Part shown: positions 35,166 through 43,176 of the stretch, piece by piece
How positions within the stretch are numbered: position 1 is the first letter of the stretch
How the letters are laid out: each line of letters opens with the position of its first letter
Source of the DNA: a virus
IMG/VR virus record: IMGVR_UViG_3300042887_005053
Span: 1 to 64,000 of that record
Reading direction: 5' to 3' (one strand)
DNA length: 64,000 bases
Made by a program: the position numbers and the translations under genes
The notes under the pieces: generated by a model
The model's database searches: none
What the model was told of the DNA's origin: nothing
Seen by the model: the letters and a program-made list of their open reading frames with translations, nothing else

Positions 35166-36344
35166 ATGAAAATTAAAGATTATCAAGGTTTTCTTGAAGA
35201 GTTAAGTAATAAAGATATGTATGAAATTATTCCTAATTCAGTTAAAGAATTGAATAACATTTTCAAAAAATCTGGAAAGAAACTTTATGTAGTTGGTGGT
35301 GCAGTCCGTGATTTTCTAACAGGAGAAAAACCAAAAGACTTTGATCTTGCTACAGACGCACTTCCAGATGAAGTGCTAGAAATTCTTGGTCACAAATATA
35401 GAACTAACTTACAGGGTAAGGCTTTTGGTGTGGTAGTTGTTTATACTGAAGATGAACCAGCAGGAATGGAAATTGCAACTTTTAGATCAGATGTTACAAA
35501 AGGTAGAAATCCAGAAGTTAAATTAGGAGTTACAATAGAAGATGATGTCAAAAGAAGAGATCTAACTTATAACTCACTTTTTTATGACTTAGATAAAAAA
35601 GAAATTGTAGATTTAGTTGGTGGTGTTAAAGACTTAGAAGATAAAATAACTAGAATGGTTGGAGATCCGTTGGAAAGAATTGAAGAAGATTCTTTGAGGA
35701 TTTTAAGAGCATTCCGTTTTTCTGCTAGATACGGAACACCTTTGGATGAATCTTTAATTGAATCTATAAAAAAGAGAAAGCAGTTACAGAATGTCGATCC
35801 GGAATCTGGTGAAATGAAAAGAATTTCACAAGAAAGAATTTGGGAAGAAATGAAAAAAGCTTACTATCAAGCTAAGTCTTATGTTCACTACTTGGAATTT
35901 TTTAATTACTTTGACATGTGGGAAGAAGTTTTCCCAGGAGCTATTATTAATAGAGATATTGTAGAATGTCATGAACTTGTTACTTATATAGCTAACTTAT
36001 TCAAATTTGATAATAAGTCAGATTTAGAAAGCAGATTAGTAATAAACTATAAAATTGAAAGTGATATTGCTTCAAAAGTTGTTTTCTTGATAAATCTACT
36101 TGATCTAAGAACTGACAATGCTTTTGACTTATATAAACAAAAAACAAGGTCTAACTGTCAAACATCTACCATAATTGATTGGTTAGATGCTAATAACATT
36201 CATAGAAAAATATTTATAAGATTTATTGATTATGCTCCGAGTGTTTCTGCTGAAGAATTAATGAGTCAAGGCTTCAAAGGTAAAGAACTTGGTCAAAAGA
36301 TTAAAGATTTAGAGATTAAAAAATTCAAAGATTTATTAAGATGA
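35166..36344 (+). CDS. cca: CCA-adding tRNA nucleotidyltransferase (class II) with targeting-like N-terminus
   Basis: 392 residues. Class II motifs: LYVVGGAVRDFLTG, KDFDLATDALP, KRRDLTYNSLFYDL, EEDSLRILRAFRFSARYG and a helical tail. It adds or repairs the 3' CCA of tRNAs with CTP and ATP. The N-terminus MKIKDYQGFLEELSN strongly resembles the T4 internal-protein targeting peptide, with a possible site after Glu12, and is not needed by the enzyme core, which starts near residue 25. Together with RNA ligase and a 2H phosphoesterase it suggests tRNA repair. Overlaps the next gene by 4 bases. Confidence 0.92.
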   Translation: MKIKDYQGFLEELSNKDMYEIIPNSVKELNNIFKKSGKKLYVVGGAVRDFLTGEKPKDFDLATDALPDEVLEILGHKYRTNLQGKAFGVVVVYTEDEPAGMEIATFRSDVTKGRNPEVKLGVTIEDDVKRRDLTYNSLFYDLDKKEIVDLVGGVKDLEDKITRMVGDPLERIEEDSLRILRAFRFSARYGTPLDESLIESIKKRKQLQNVDPESGEMKRISQERIWEEMKKAYYQAKSYVHYLEFFNYFDMWEEVFPGAIINRDIVECHELVTYIANLFKFDNKSDLESRLVINYKIESDIASKVVFLINLLDLRTDNAFDLYKQKTRSNCQTSTIIDWLDANNIHRKIFIRFIDYAPSVSAEELMSQGFKGKELGQKIKDLEIKKFKDLLR

Positions 36345-36601
36345 AAAAATTCACAGAGTCAGTAGACGACTCCGGTACAAGAGATATTGATGGAACTTGG
36401 CTACCAGAAACGCCACATGCTAAGCTTAGAAACAAGTTAGGTACTTTTTGGACTTTATCTCAGTTGATTTCGGATAAACAAAGATTTCAAACACTTATTT
36501 CATCTGATACTGGAAAAGATTTGATTGTTGATACTGCTAATCAGTGTGAGTTGAACAAAGAAAGTATTTTAGAACTAATCAAAATAATCGAAGAATTATG
36601 A
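36341..36601 (+). CDS. Small protein with short targeting-like N-terminus
   Basis: 86 residues. MKKFTESVDD is a shortened form of the recurrent peptide (K-K-F-x-E-S). The rest contains GTWLPETPHAKLRNKLG and is helical. Sits between the CCA enzyme and the 2H protein with 4-base overlaps on both sides, so the three are one translational unit. Function unknown. Confidence 0.6.
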   Translation: MKKFTESVDDSGTRDIDGTWLPETPHAKLRNKLGTFWTLSQLISDKQRFQTLISSDTGKDLIVDTANQCELNKESILELIKIIEEL

Positions 36602-37338
36602 TTCATAGAGTTGAGTATTTAAAAGATATTTTAGGTAGTAATTATATTGGAATTAATGTACCGATTCAAATTGTGAGTCCATTTCTAGATAGACTTAAAA
36701 ATGTTTTAGGTGATGAATATGATGTTTATGTTAAGAATCAACAAAACAGAGATAATGGTCACTATCATATAACTGTTATCAATGTAATGGATTATAATCG
36801 ACTTTCGAAAGAAATGGGTATAGATAAATTTATTAACTCACTAGAGTCAGTTTTTGATTTTGATTTTGATGATGTTCAGTTTTTAGGACTTGGTAAAGCA
36901 CAAAAACAAGACAATAAATCGTATTTTATTGTAGTTCGTTCTGAAAAGTTACAAGAAGTCAGAAGAAAATATGGATTAAGTGAACAAGATTTTCATGTTA
37001 CTTTAGGTTTCAAGTGGAAAGATGTCTTTGGAGTAAGGAAAAATGAAATTATTAAAGAAAGTGAACCTTTCTTAAAACTTTTAAAAAAGTCATATTATAA
37101 CAATCACGAAACTTTTGATTTTGTGAAAGAAATTGAAAATTTTGAAGGTGATTCTGAGCAAGAAATTGAACCAATAGAAATCAGAGAAACTACTGCTACA
37201 TTTCGTAATGGCAAAAATGACTACATAACAGTTTCTTTGATCGATAATGAATTTAGAATCACTAATAAGTATCAAGATTTTAGTAATAAACCAATTCTAT
37301 CACATACATTAATTTCGAAAAAATTTTTAGATATATAA
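36598..37338 (+). CDS. 2H phosphoesterase superfamily protein
   Basis: 246 residues. Two H-x-T motifs, H57-I-T59 (GHYHITVI) and H133-V-T135 (FHVTLGFK), lie 76 residues apart, as in LigT/2',3'-cyclic phosphodiesterases and the anti-CBASS nuclease Acb1. It could open cyclic phosphates left by RNases or hydrolyse cyclic oligonucleotide signals. The C-terminal 80 residues are a separate beta-rich part. Its operon with a CCA-adding enzyme favours an RNA role; the specific activity is not determined. Confidence 0.8.
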   Translation: MIHRVEYLKDILGSNYIGINVPIQIVSPFLDRLKNVLGDEYDVYVKNQQNRDNGHYHITVINVMDYNRLSKEMGIDKFINSLESVFDFDFDDVQFLGLGKAQKQDNKSYFIVVRSEKLQEVRRKYGLSEQDFHVTLGFKWKDVFGVRKNEIIKESEPFLKLLKKSYYNNHETFDFVKEIENFEGDSEQEIEPIEIRETTATFRNGKNDYITVSLIDNEFRITNKYQDFSNKPILSHTLISKKFLDI

Positions 37339-37356
37339 GAAAAAAATATTTAATTT

Positions 37357-37650
37357 ATGTTAGGTAAATTTTATAGTCTTGACGAATGTTCAAATAAAGA
37401 CAATGTATTTGAATATTTAGAAGAATTATCAGCTGATAGCAAAATTTCATTTCAAACAGTTGATTATGATGTAATTAAAATTAAAGACTTATCTCTTTCA
37501 GTAAAAGATCAAAAAGAACTTCTAAACTTCTTTGATAAAAATGATGTAATAGAATACGCCGATTACGAGAGTTATTCTTCTGAAGAAGATATTGACGAAG
37601 ACGATGAATACGGTGACTTTGACGATTATGATGAAGATGAAGACTATTAA
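37357..37650 (+). CDS. Acidic-tailed small protein
   Basis: 97 residues. The first 65 are mixed alpha/beta; the last 25 consist almost only of Asp, Glu and Tyr. DNA-mimic or chaperone-contact tails look like this. Function unknown. Follows the 2H gene after 18 bases and precedes the IscA gene by 3 bases. Confidence 0.6.
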   Translation: MLGKFYSLDECSNKDNVFEYLEELSADSKISFQTVDYDVIKIKDLSLSVKDQKELLNFFDKNDVIEYADYESYSSEEDIDEDDEYGDFDDYDEDEDY

Positions 37651-37653
37651 TCT

Positions 37654-37980
37654 ATGATAACAATAACAGAACCAGCTAAGGTAAAGCTTGAAGAATTAAT
37701 AAAAGAACAAAATCTTGATACTACTTACTTTTTAAGAGTTGGTGTCAAGGGTGGTGGGTGTGCTGGCTTAAGTTATGTTATGGATTTCGAGAATGAACTC
37801 CAAGAAGGTGATCAAGAGTTTGAAGATAGAGGAATAAAAATAGTTTGTAATAAAAAAAGCTTACTTTACTTAGTTGGAACAGAGTTACAATACTCTGGTG
37901 GATTAAATGGTAAAGGATTTGAATGGCATAACCCACAATCTTCTAGAACTTGTGGATGTGGACAATCTTTTTCAATATAA
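37654..37980 (+). CDS. iscA: A-type iron-sulfur carrier, IscA/HesB family
   Basis: 108 residues, full length. Cluster ligands C36 (GGGCAGL), C100 and C102 (TCGCGQSF) are intact, with GTELQYSGGLNGKGFEWHNP as in bacterial IscA. It delivers or stores Fe-S clusters. A cellular-type gene of Bacteroidota form inside a phage small-gene operon. Shares its stop base with the next start (TAATG). Confidence 0.93.
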   Translation: MITITEPAKVKLEELIKEQNLDTTYFLRVGVKGGGCAGLSYVMDFENELQEGDQEFEDRGIKIVCNKKSLLYLVGTELQYSGGLNGKGFEWHNPQSSRTCGCGQSFSI

Positions 37981-38195
37981 TGGACTTGAATAATATACCA
38001 ATTTGTATTGGCGGAATCGATTACGAAGTTCATTCCAGTTTTTTTAATAGGTTTAAAGTAGTAGAAGAACGTCTTATCACAGATACTTACTTTATAAAAG
38101 GTGAGGATTCTACTGGATTTTTTTATTTGTCTGTTCATAAAAACTTCTACGACCTAGTAAAAAGAGACTCAAAAATATCTAAAATTTTAGAGTAA
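37980..38195 (+). CDS. Small unknown protein
   Basis: 71 residues from the ATG overlapping the iscA stop. Beta-rich with IGGIDYEVHSSFFNRFKVV. It may be an SH3-like fold. Function unknown. Confidence 0.55.
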   Translation: MDLNNIPICIGGIDYEVHSSFFNRFKVVEERLITDTYFIKGEDSTGFFYLSVHKNFYDLVKRDSKISKILE

Positions 38196-38198
38196 AAA

Positions 38199-38229
38199 TT
38201 TGTTATTTCAATAATTTTTCTTATATTTG
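38199..38229 (+). promoter_or_regulatory. Bacteroidota-type promoter P1
   Basis: TTTG (38199-38202), 19 bases, TATATTTG (38222-38229). First of two tandem promoters before the 38337 gene. Confidence 0.75.
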
Positions 38230-38231
38230 TA

Positions 38232-38269
38232 TTAAGTAATTGAACTGGAAACAGTTAAAGATTACTTAA
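38232..38269 (+). promoter_or_regulatory. Leader stem-loop with GAAA tetraloop
   Basis: Outer arms TTAAGTAAT / ATTACTTAA (9 bp) enclose an inner hairpin AACTG-GAAA-CAGTT. It begins three bases after P1, so it would be the 5' end of the P1 transcript. No T-run follows, so it is not a terminator. A 5' mRNA stabiliser or regulatory leader is likely. Confidence 0.6.
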
Positions 38270-38275
38270 AATAAA

Positions 38276-38307
38276 TTTGGAATATTGGAAAGTATTCCTT
38301 ATCTTTG
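38276..38307 (+). promoter_or_regulatory. Bacteroidota-type promoter P2 with internal inverted repeat
   Basis: TTTG (38276-38279), 20 bases, TATCTTTG (38300-38307). The spacer carries GGAATA / TATTCC, a possible operator. Confidence 0.7.
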
Positions 38308-38336
38308 TAAAACAATAACACTAAAACTCTAAAAAT

Positions 38337-38960
38337 ATGGCAGGTAACTTATTTTCAAAGGCAAAACAAAAAGCAGCAACAGCTAAACCAAAAGCTAAAG
38401 ACGAAAAAGTTCGTGTAACTGTTAAAGATCCAGATTTCTTCTCAAAGGTTCAAATTCTTGAGCAATTACAAGAAAACATGAAGCGTGATAAGGCTAAAGC
38501 TGATATGTTGGCTGATGAAATCAAAGAAACCTCTAAATCTGAGTGGGTTCGTTTGTATGAGAAAACTGGTAAGAATCCAGGTTCAATTATGATTGAGGCC
38601 AAGAATGGTTTAGATATCGCACAAACAATGTTCGTACCTTCTGATAAATACATTTCAATCAGTGCTGACAGAGCCGAGTCTCTTATTGATAAGTATGGTG
38701 ATTCAATTGTTGAAGAAAAGACTACCTTTTCATTTGACAACGATATGATTGAGAAGTACGGTGAAGTTATCTCTTCTATGATTGAGTCTTGTGATGAAAT
38801 TGACGAAGATGATAAAGCAAAGATCATCAAAGCCGTGGCAGTATTTTCAATCGCTAAAGGCACTATTGATAAAATGCCAACTTTCGGTTCCGTGACTGAA
38901 ATTATGGAAGAAGTAAAACCAGTTGTAGCACTTAAAAATGTTGAGGTTATCAAAGGATAA
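38337..38960 (+). CDS. Abundant phage protein of unknown function
   Basis: 207 residues. Basic Ala/Lys-rich N-terminus (SKAKQKAATAKPKAK), a central mixed domain (EWVRLYEKTGKNPGSIMIEAKNG), and a helical acidic C-terminus. Codon use is less AT-rich and two strong promoters lie upstream, so expression is probably high. It precedes the MoxR-type ATPase, whose promoter and leader are nearly the same as P2. A partner or substrate of that ATPase is a reasonable guess. Confidence 0.7.
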   Translation: MAGNLFSKAKQKAATAKPKAKDEKVRVTVKDPDFFSKVQILEQLQENMKRDKAKADMLADEIKETSKSEWVRLYEKTGKNPGSIMIEAKNGLDIAQTMFVPSDKYISISADRAESLIDKYGDSIVEEKTTFSFDNDMIEKYGEVISSMIESCDEIDEDDKAKIIKAVAVFSIAKGTIDKMPTFGSVTEIMEEVKPVVALKNVEVIKG

Positions 38961-38980
38961 TCTCCTTTTTTTCTGTAAAA

Positions 38981-39012
38981 TTTGGAAAATTAAAAATCAT
39001 TACTTATATTTG
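38981..39012 (+). promoter_or_regulatory. Bacteroidota-type promoter
   Basis: TTTG (38981-38984), 20 bases, TATATTTG (39005-39012). The leader TAAAACAATAA... resembles that of the 38337 gene. Confidence 0.75.
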
Positions 39013-39040
39013 TAAAACAATAATACTTAAAAAAGAAAAT

Positions 39041-40183
39041 ATGACAAAATTTATTGATCTCTCTCACATTTCTGATTTCAAAACAATGCCAAATGAAATT
39101 CGAGAAAAAATGGAAACACTTACTGATCGTGAGCGTAAGTATTTTATGACTATGTGGCCAAAGTCTGGTGTGATGTATATCACTTCTAAACCTGGTATCG
39201 CTAAGTCAGCGATGGCTCGTGAAATCGCTAGTAAGATGGGTTTCCGTTATCTTGATGTTCGTTTGTCAATGGTAGACGAAACTGATGTTGGTTTGTATCC
39301 TAATGTGTCAAGTATTGACGGTGTTAAATGTCTTGACTTCGTTGTACCTCGTTGGGCAATTGAGGCTAACAAACAACCCACCATCATTCACTTCGAAGAG
39401 TTGAACCGAGCTCAATTACCTGTTCGTAATGCGGCTCTCCAGATTCTACTTGATCGTCAAATCGGTACAGATTTCAAATTCAACGACACAGTTTTGATGA
39501 TGGCCTCTGGTAACCTTGGTGACGAAGATGGTACTGATGTAGAAGAATTCGATAACGCACTTAACAACCGATTGATTCACTTCTCTCATACACTTGGTGT
39601 TGATGAATGGATTAACTCTTTCGCTAAAGAGAACTGTCATAGTACAATCGTTAGTTATATCAGAGCTTATCCTGAGAAACTTTACCAAAATCCAACCGAG
39701 AACACTAAAGCTTTTGCTACACCTCGTTCTTGGGAGTTTTTGAGTAACTTCATCGTCTACAACTTCGGTAAAGATGCTTCTCCAAAGCAGTTCTTACCTT
39801 ACCTACAAGAAGTAGCACACGGATACATTGGAAACGGAGCTCAAAGCTTTATGAAGTATTGTCAAGAAATGATTAATATCAGTATCCAAGATATTATCAA
39901 CAACTATGACAAGATTGAAAAAGAGTTGGATAAATACAACCGAGACAAAAACTCAGAGTTGATCCAATCTTTGAAAGAGTTTGAAGTGTCTAAGTTCACT
40001 GATGATCAAATTCAGAATGTCACTAAGTTCTTGAAGCGTGTTGGTGATGATGAATTGACGGCTTACTTACTACACATTCTCGACTCTGGAGTTGATGTGT
40101 CAAATCCGAAAGTGAAGAAGTTCATGCAGACATTCAAAGATGTCTTAGTAAGAATCAAAGAGATCAATAAGCCTCAAAAGTAA
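39041..40183 (+). CDS. MoxR-type AAA+ ATPase
   Basis: 380 residues. Walker A SKPGIAKSA (one Gly replaced by Ala compared with GxPGxGKS), Walker B IIHFEELNRA, sensor region ASGNLGDEDGTD and arginine-rich NALNNRLIHF, as in MoxR/CoxD ATPases. These drive maturation of metal-enzyme or VWA complexes; a VWA partner gene is at 30373. Codon use is less AT-rich and the gene has its own promoter and terminator. Confidence 0.88.
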   Translation: MTKFIDLSHISDFKTMPNEIREKMETLTDRERKYFMTMWPKSGVMYITSKPGIAKSAMAREIASKMGFRYLDVRLSMVDETDVGLYPNVSSIDGVKCLDFVVPRWAIEANKQPTIIHFEELNRAQLPVRNAALQILLDRQIGTDFKFNDTVLMMASGNLGDEDGTDVEEFDNALNNRLIHFSHTLGVDEWINSFAKENCHSTIVSYIRAYPEKLYQNPTENTKAFATPRSWEFLSNFIVYNFGKDASPKQFLPYLQEVAHGYIGNGAQSFMKYCQEMINISIQDIINNYDKIEKELDKYNRDKNSELIQSLKEFEVSKFTDDQIQNVTKFLKRVGDDELTAYLLHILDSGVDVSNPKVKKFMQTFKDVLVRIKEINKPQK

Positions 40184-40198
40184 TTTTGAGAAGATTGA

Positions 40199-40226
40199 AC
40201 CCCTCACTTGAGGGGTCTTTCTTTTT
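40199..40226 (+). terminator. Intrinsic terminator
   Basis: ACCCCTC / GAGGGGT with an ACTT loop, then TCTTTCTTTTT. Ends the ATPase transcript. Confidence 0.85.
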
Positions 40227-40265
40227 GATGAAACTTTTACTTTCAAAAAAAGTATATTAAAAGAA

Positions 40266-40472
40266 ATGGAAATTATTTTCAAAATAAAAAACGATTTAGG
40301 TGAGTTTACTTCAGAACCACTCGAAGTAAATGAAGAACAATACATAAACTTTATAGAAGTGTCTAAGACATTCTATAACGGTACTTATCAGATGAATACC
40401 CCAGATGGTTTTGTTGTTATTCCACCAGACATCTTGTCTAAATCAGTTTTAATAGTAGAAAAAATAAAATGA
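40266..40472 (+). CDS. Small unknown protein
   Basis: 68 residues: EIIFKIKNDLGEFTSEPLEV and GFVVIPPDILSKSVLIVEKIK. Beta-rich, of the type often found as small phage accessory proteins. Overlaps the DUF458 gene by 4 bases. Confidence 0.6.
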   Translation: MEIIFKIKNDLGEFTSEPLEVNEEQYINFIEVSKTFYNGTYQMNTPDGFVVIPPDILSKSVLIVEKIK

Positions 40473-41128
40473 ACGTAAGAAATAAATTTAAGAAATTTGG
40501 TGGTGAATTCATTCCAGATATTATTGAATATCTTAGAGAATGTATTGATAGAGATCCTGATATCACTATTAGTTTAGGCTGTGATTCTGTACAAAGAAGA
40601 AGAAAAACAGTCTACGCAATTACTCTAATGATTTATAATACTGACATCAGAAATGGTGCGCATGTTGTTTTCTTTAGAGAAAATATCTTAAAGGTAAGAG
40701 ATAATTTTGAAAGACTTCACAAAGAAGCTGATTATGTTCATCAAATTGGTGAATTCTTAGAGGAAGAGTTGAGTAAGTTCTATGTCAGAAAAGACCTTTC
40801 TGACTATGAAAGAAAAAGATATAAGTACCATGTTGCCAAGTGTAATGGTGAGTATTCACATGTTTCTCATTTCAATGAAGATGGATTCATAGATAGAAAT
40901 ATTGTAATAACTCAAGCTGATTTATCTATGCCAACTAAACTTGTTGATATTCATGTGGACTTTAATCCATTTGAAGGATCAAAAGATCAAAAAGGAAATG
41001 TTAAAAACAGATCTAACCTGTCTTATAAAGCTTATGTACCATGGCTAAGAGGTATGGGTTTTAGAGTGTGGGCCAAGCCGCTTAGTTATGCAGCTACATC
41101 AGCGGCTGATTTATTATTAAAAGATTAA
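40469..41128 (+). CDS. DUF458/YkuK-like RNase H-fold protein
   Basis: 219 residues. ISLGCDSVQRRRKTVYAITL near the N-terminus gives the acidic first strand of an RNase H fold. ERLHKEADYVHQIGEFL and a C-terminal LVDIHVDFNP ... WAKPLSYAATSAADLLL fit the DUF458 (YkuK) family. Its biochemical role is not settled; nuclease activity is suggested by the fold. Confidence 0.7.
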   Translation: MNVRNKFKKFGGEFIPDIIEYLRECIDRDPDITISLGCDSVQRRRKTVYAITLMIYNTDIRNGAHVVFFRENILKVRDNFERLHKEADYVHQIGEFLEEELSKFYVRKDLSDYERKRYKYHVAKCNGEYSHVSHFNEDGFIDRNIVITQADLSMPTKLVDIHVDFNPFEGSKDQKGNVKNRSNLSYKAYVPWLRGMGFRVWAKPLSYAATSAADLLLKD

Positions 41129-41137
41129 AAAAAAGAT

Positions 41138-41719
41138 ATGAAAAAAGTTGAATTAAAAATTATTGGTTTATCATACAGTCAAACACAAGCTGGTTCTTAT
41201 GTTCTAGTTTTAGGTGAAAAAAAAGGCAGTCTAAAACTGCCAATTATCATCAAACATCACGATGCTCAGTTTATCGCAATGAAGATTGAAAAGTTAAAAA
41301 CTCCAAGACCTTTAGTTCATGACTTATTCAAACAGTTTGCTGATAACCTTAATGCTGATCTTCAACAAATTTACATTTCACATGTTTTAGAAGGTATTTT
41401 TTATTGTAGTCTTGTTTTTTCAAACTCAGTTGAAGAGTTCGAAATTGAATGTAGTGTTGGTGATGCTATCTGTTTAGCTCTATCATTCAAGTGTCCTATC
41501 ATGTGTTCAAAAGAAGTTTTGAAGATTTCTGGAATCGAAATGGATGATGAAGGAAATATCACAGATGAACAAGATGAAACAAATCATCAAGAAAGAGATT
41601 ACTCTGGTGGAGTGAGTGTTGAGAATTTAGAACAGATGCTTCAAAAGGCAATTGAAAATGAAGAGTATGAGATTGCATCACAGCTAAGAGATAGGATTGA
41701 AGAACTTAAAAAACAATAA
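41138..41719 (+). CDS. Bifunctional nuclease (BFN/DUF151) with UVR domain
   Basis: 193 residues. The DUF151 domain (residues 1 to about 135) shows LPIIIKHHDAQFIAMKIE, RPLVHDLFKQF and SVGDAICLALSFKCPI; after a Gln/Glu-rich linker the C-terminus EQMLQKAIENEEYEIASQLRDRI is a UVR motif. This two-domain form is the one found in Bacteroidota chromosomes. Members have DNase/RNase activity or modulate stress responses. A host-derived gene kept by the phage. Confidence 0.88.
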   Translation: MKKVELKIIGLSYSQTQAGSYVLVLGEKKGSLKLPIIIKHHDAQFIAMKIEKLKTPRPLVHDLFKQFADNLNADLQQIYISHVLEGIFYCSLVFSNSVEEFEIECSVGDAICLALSFKCPIMCSKEVLKISGIEMDDEGNITDEQDETNHQERDYSGGVSVENLEQMLQKAIENEEYEIASQLRDRIEELKKQ

Positions 41720-41774
41720 CTTCAACTTTTTTCTTTATTTTACCTATAAAAATTACAAAAAATAATTGAATTAG

Positions 41775-42641
41775 ATGATAAGTTACATGGGTGCCAAAGG
41801 TGGTGCGATGGGTAAATGGATCGAAGATTTTATTCCAAAAGATATAAAAGTATTTTCTGAACCATTCAGTGGTATGTTTAATGTTTATCTAACTATGGAT
41901 TTAGATAAATATACAAATTTAGAAAAAGTAGTTTACAATGATTTTAATGTTTTAAATGCAAACATATTTGCTTGTGCTAGAAAATATAAAGAGTTCTATA
42001 CATTCTTACAGAATCAAGAATGTCAACAAAAAAGAAACGACGGATCACCAACAGATCCGAAATTCAAAAAATGGTTTGATGAATATCAAAAAGATATATT
42101 TGTAAATCAACCAAAATTAGATATGGATAATCCAGATTATGAAAATGGTGTCAAATATTCATATGTATTATCACAGGTTTTTTCTGGGTCTAAGCCAGAA
42201 ACTAGTTCTTTTATAGATTTAAAAGGTAAGTACAACTGTAAGTTTGATTCATTTAGAAAAAAAATGAATGGTTCTAATCATGGCAAGAGTATATTAAATC
42301 ACTTAGATAAAATTACAAATGTTGAGAGTATGGACTTTGAAGATTTAATGTTAAAATATGATAGTCCAGAAACATATTTTTATTTAGATCCACCATACTA
42401 TAATTGTGAAAAATATTACAGTAATCATGAGTTCGGATTAGAAACACATAAGAGATTGGCAGAGTGTATTAAAAAACTGGAAGCAAAATGGTCATTGTCG
42501 TATTACTATTTTCCAGAGTTAGAGAAATGGTTTCCAAGAGATCAATATAATTGGCAAGAAAAAGAGTTTAATAAGATATCAGGCGCTAAGAAAGGTCAAG
42601 AAACTACAAAAGGCACAGAACTTTTGATTATGAATTATTAA
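41775..42641 (+). CDS. dam: DNA adenine methyltransferase, D12 class (Dam-like)
   Basis: 288 residues. Motif I-type FSEPFSGMFNVYL after MISYMGAKGG, VVYNDFNVLNANIF, and the catalytic DPPYYNCEKYY. It methylates N6 of adenine at a short site, as T4 Dam. No endonuclease partner is adjacent. Likely protects phage DNA against restriction. Confidence 0.92.
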   Translation: MISYMGAKGGAMGKWIEDFIPKDIKVFSEPFSGMFNVYLTMDLDKYTNLEKVVYNDFNVLNANIFACARKYKEFYTFLQNQECQQKRNDGSPTDPKFKKWFDEYQKDIFVNQPKLDMDNPDYENGVKYSYVLSQVFSGSKPETSSFIDLKGKYNCKFDSFRKKMNGSNHGKSILNHLDKITNVESMDFEDLMLKYDSPETYFYLDPPYYNCEKYYSNHEFGLETHKRLAECIKKLEAKWSLSYYYFPELEKWFPRDQYNWQEKEFNKISGAKKGQETTKGTELLIMNY

Positions 42642-42648
42642 TTCAGAA

Positions 42649-42927
42649 ATGAATAAGTCTAAAGTTTGGGTAACAGATAGAGTAAATAATTTTTCTTTCG
42701 AAAAAGGCGATGTTGTTTATTTAGCCAGAAAGAAGATCAATGGATACCCTAAATTTTTAGATTTTGAGACTAGTTATGTAGTTTATGAAGTAGCTGGTGA
42801 TAAAATAGTAATTCACGAATCCTCTAAAGTGGCTAACATAAGAAACAATCATAAAATACATCATAGTTATTTAATAAGTCGGCAAGTTTTAAGAGATGAA
42901 ACTATCAAAGATTTACTCTCAGATTAG
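42649..42927 (+). CDS. Small SH3-like protein
   Basis: 92 residues: FSFEKGDVVYLARKKING and YVVYEVAGDKIVIHE. Same general form as the small proteins at 23651 and 23890. Overlaps the next gene by 32 bases. Function unknown. Confidence 0.55.
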   Translation: MNKSKVWVTDRVNNFSFEKGDVVYLARKKINGYPKFLDFETSYVVYEVAGDKIVIHESSKVANIRNNHKIHHSYLISRQVLRDETIKDLLSD

Positions 42928-43156
42928 TTGTCTTGTTGGTAGACACGATTGGCAATATTCAAGTACCACAGATCATAAAAAGATTACTTATGATGGTCTT
43001 GAACCTCATGAATTTTCAAGGATTTGTTCAAAATGTTTTAAAAAGCAAAAAAGAAAAATATTTGATTTAGGTCGAAACATGATTTGGATTGACACAAGTG
43101 AATATTCAATTTCAGAATTAAGAAAAATAAACTTAAACAAACTGCTGGAAGATTAG
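42896..43156 (+). CDS. Small Cys-containing protein
   Basis: 86 residues: CLVGRHDWQYS, then RICSKCFKKQKRK. The GRHDW start and C-S-K-C knuckle resemble the zinc-ribbon-like protein at 24785. Possibly zinc-binding. Confidence 0.55.
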   Translation: MKLSKIYSQISCLVGRHDWQYSSTTDHKKITYDGLEPHEFSRICSKCFKKQKRKIFDLGRNMIWIDTSEYSISELRKINLNKLLED

Positions 43157-43176
43157 AATTTTATATAAATAGTTAT

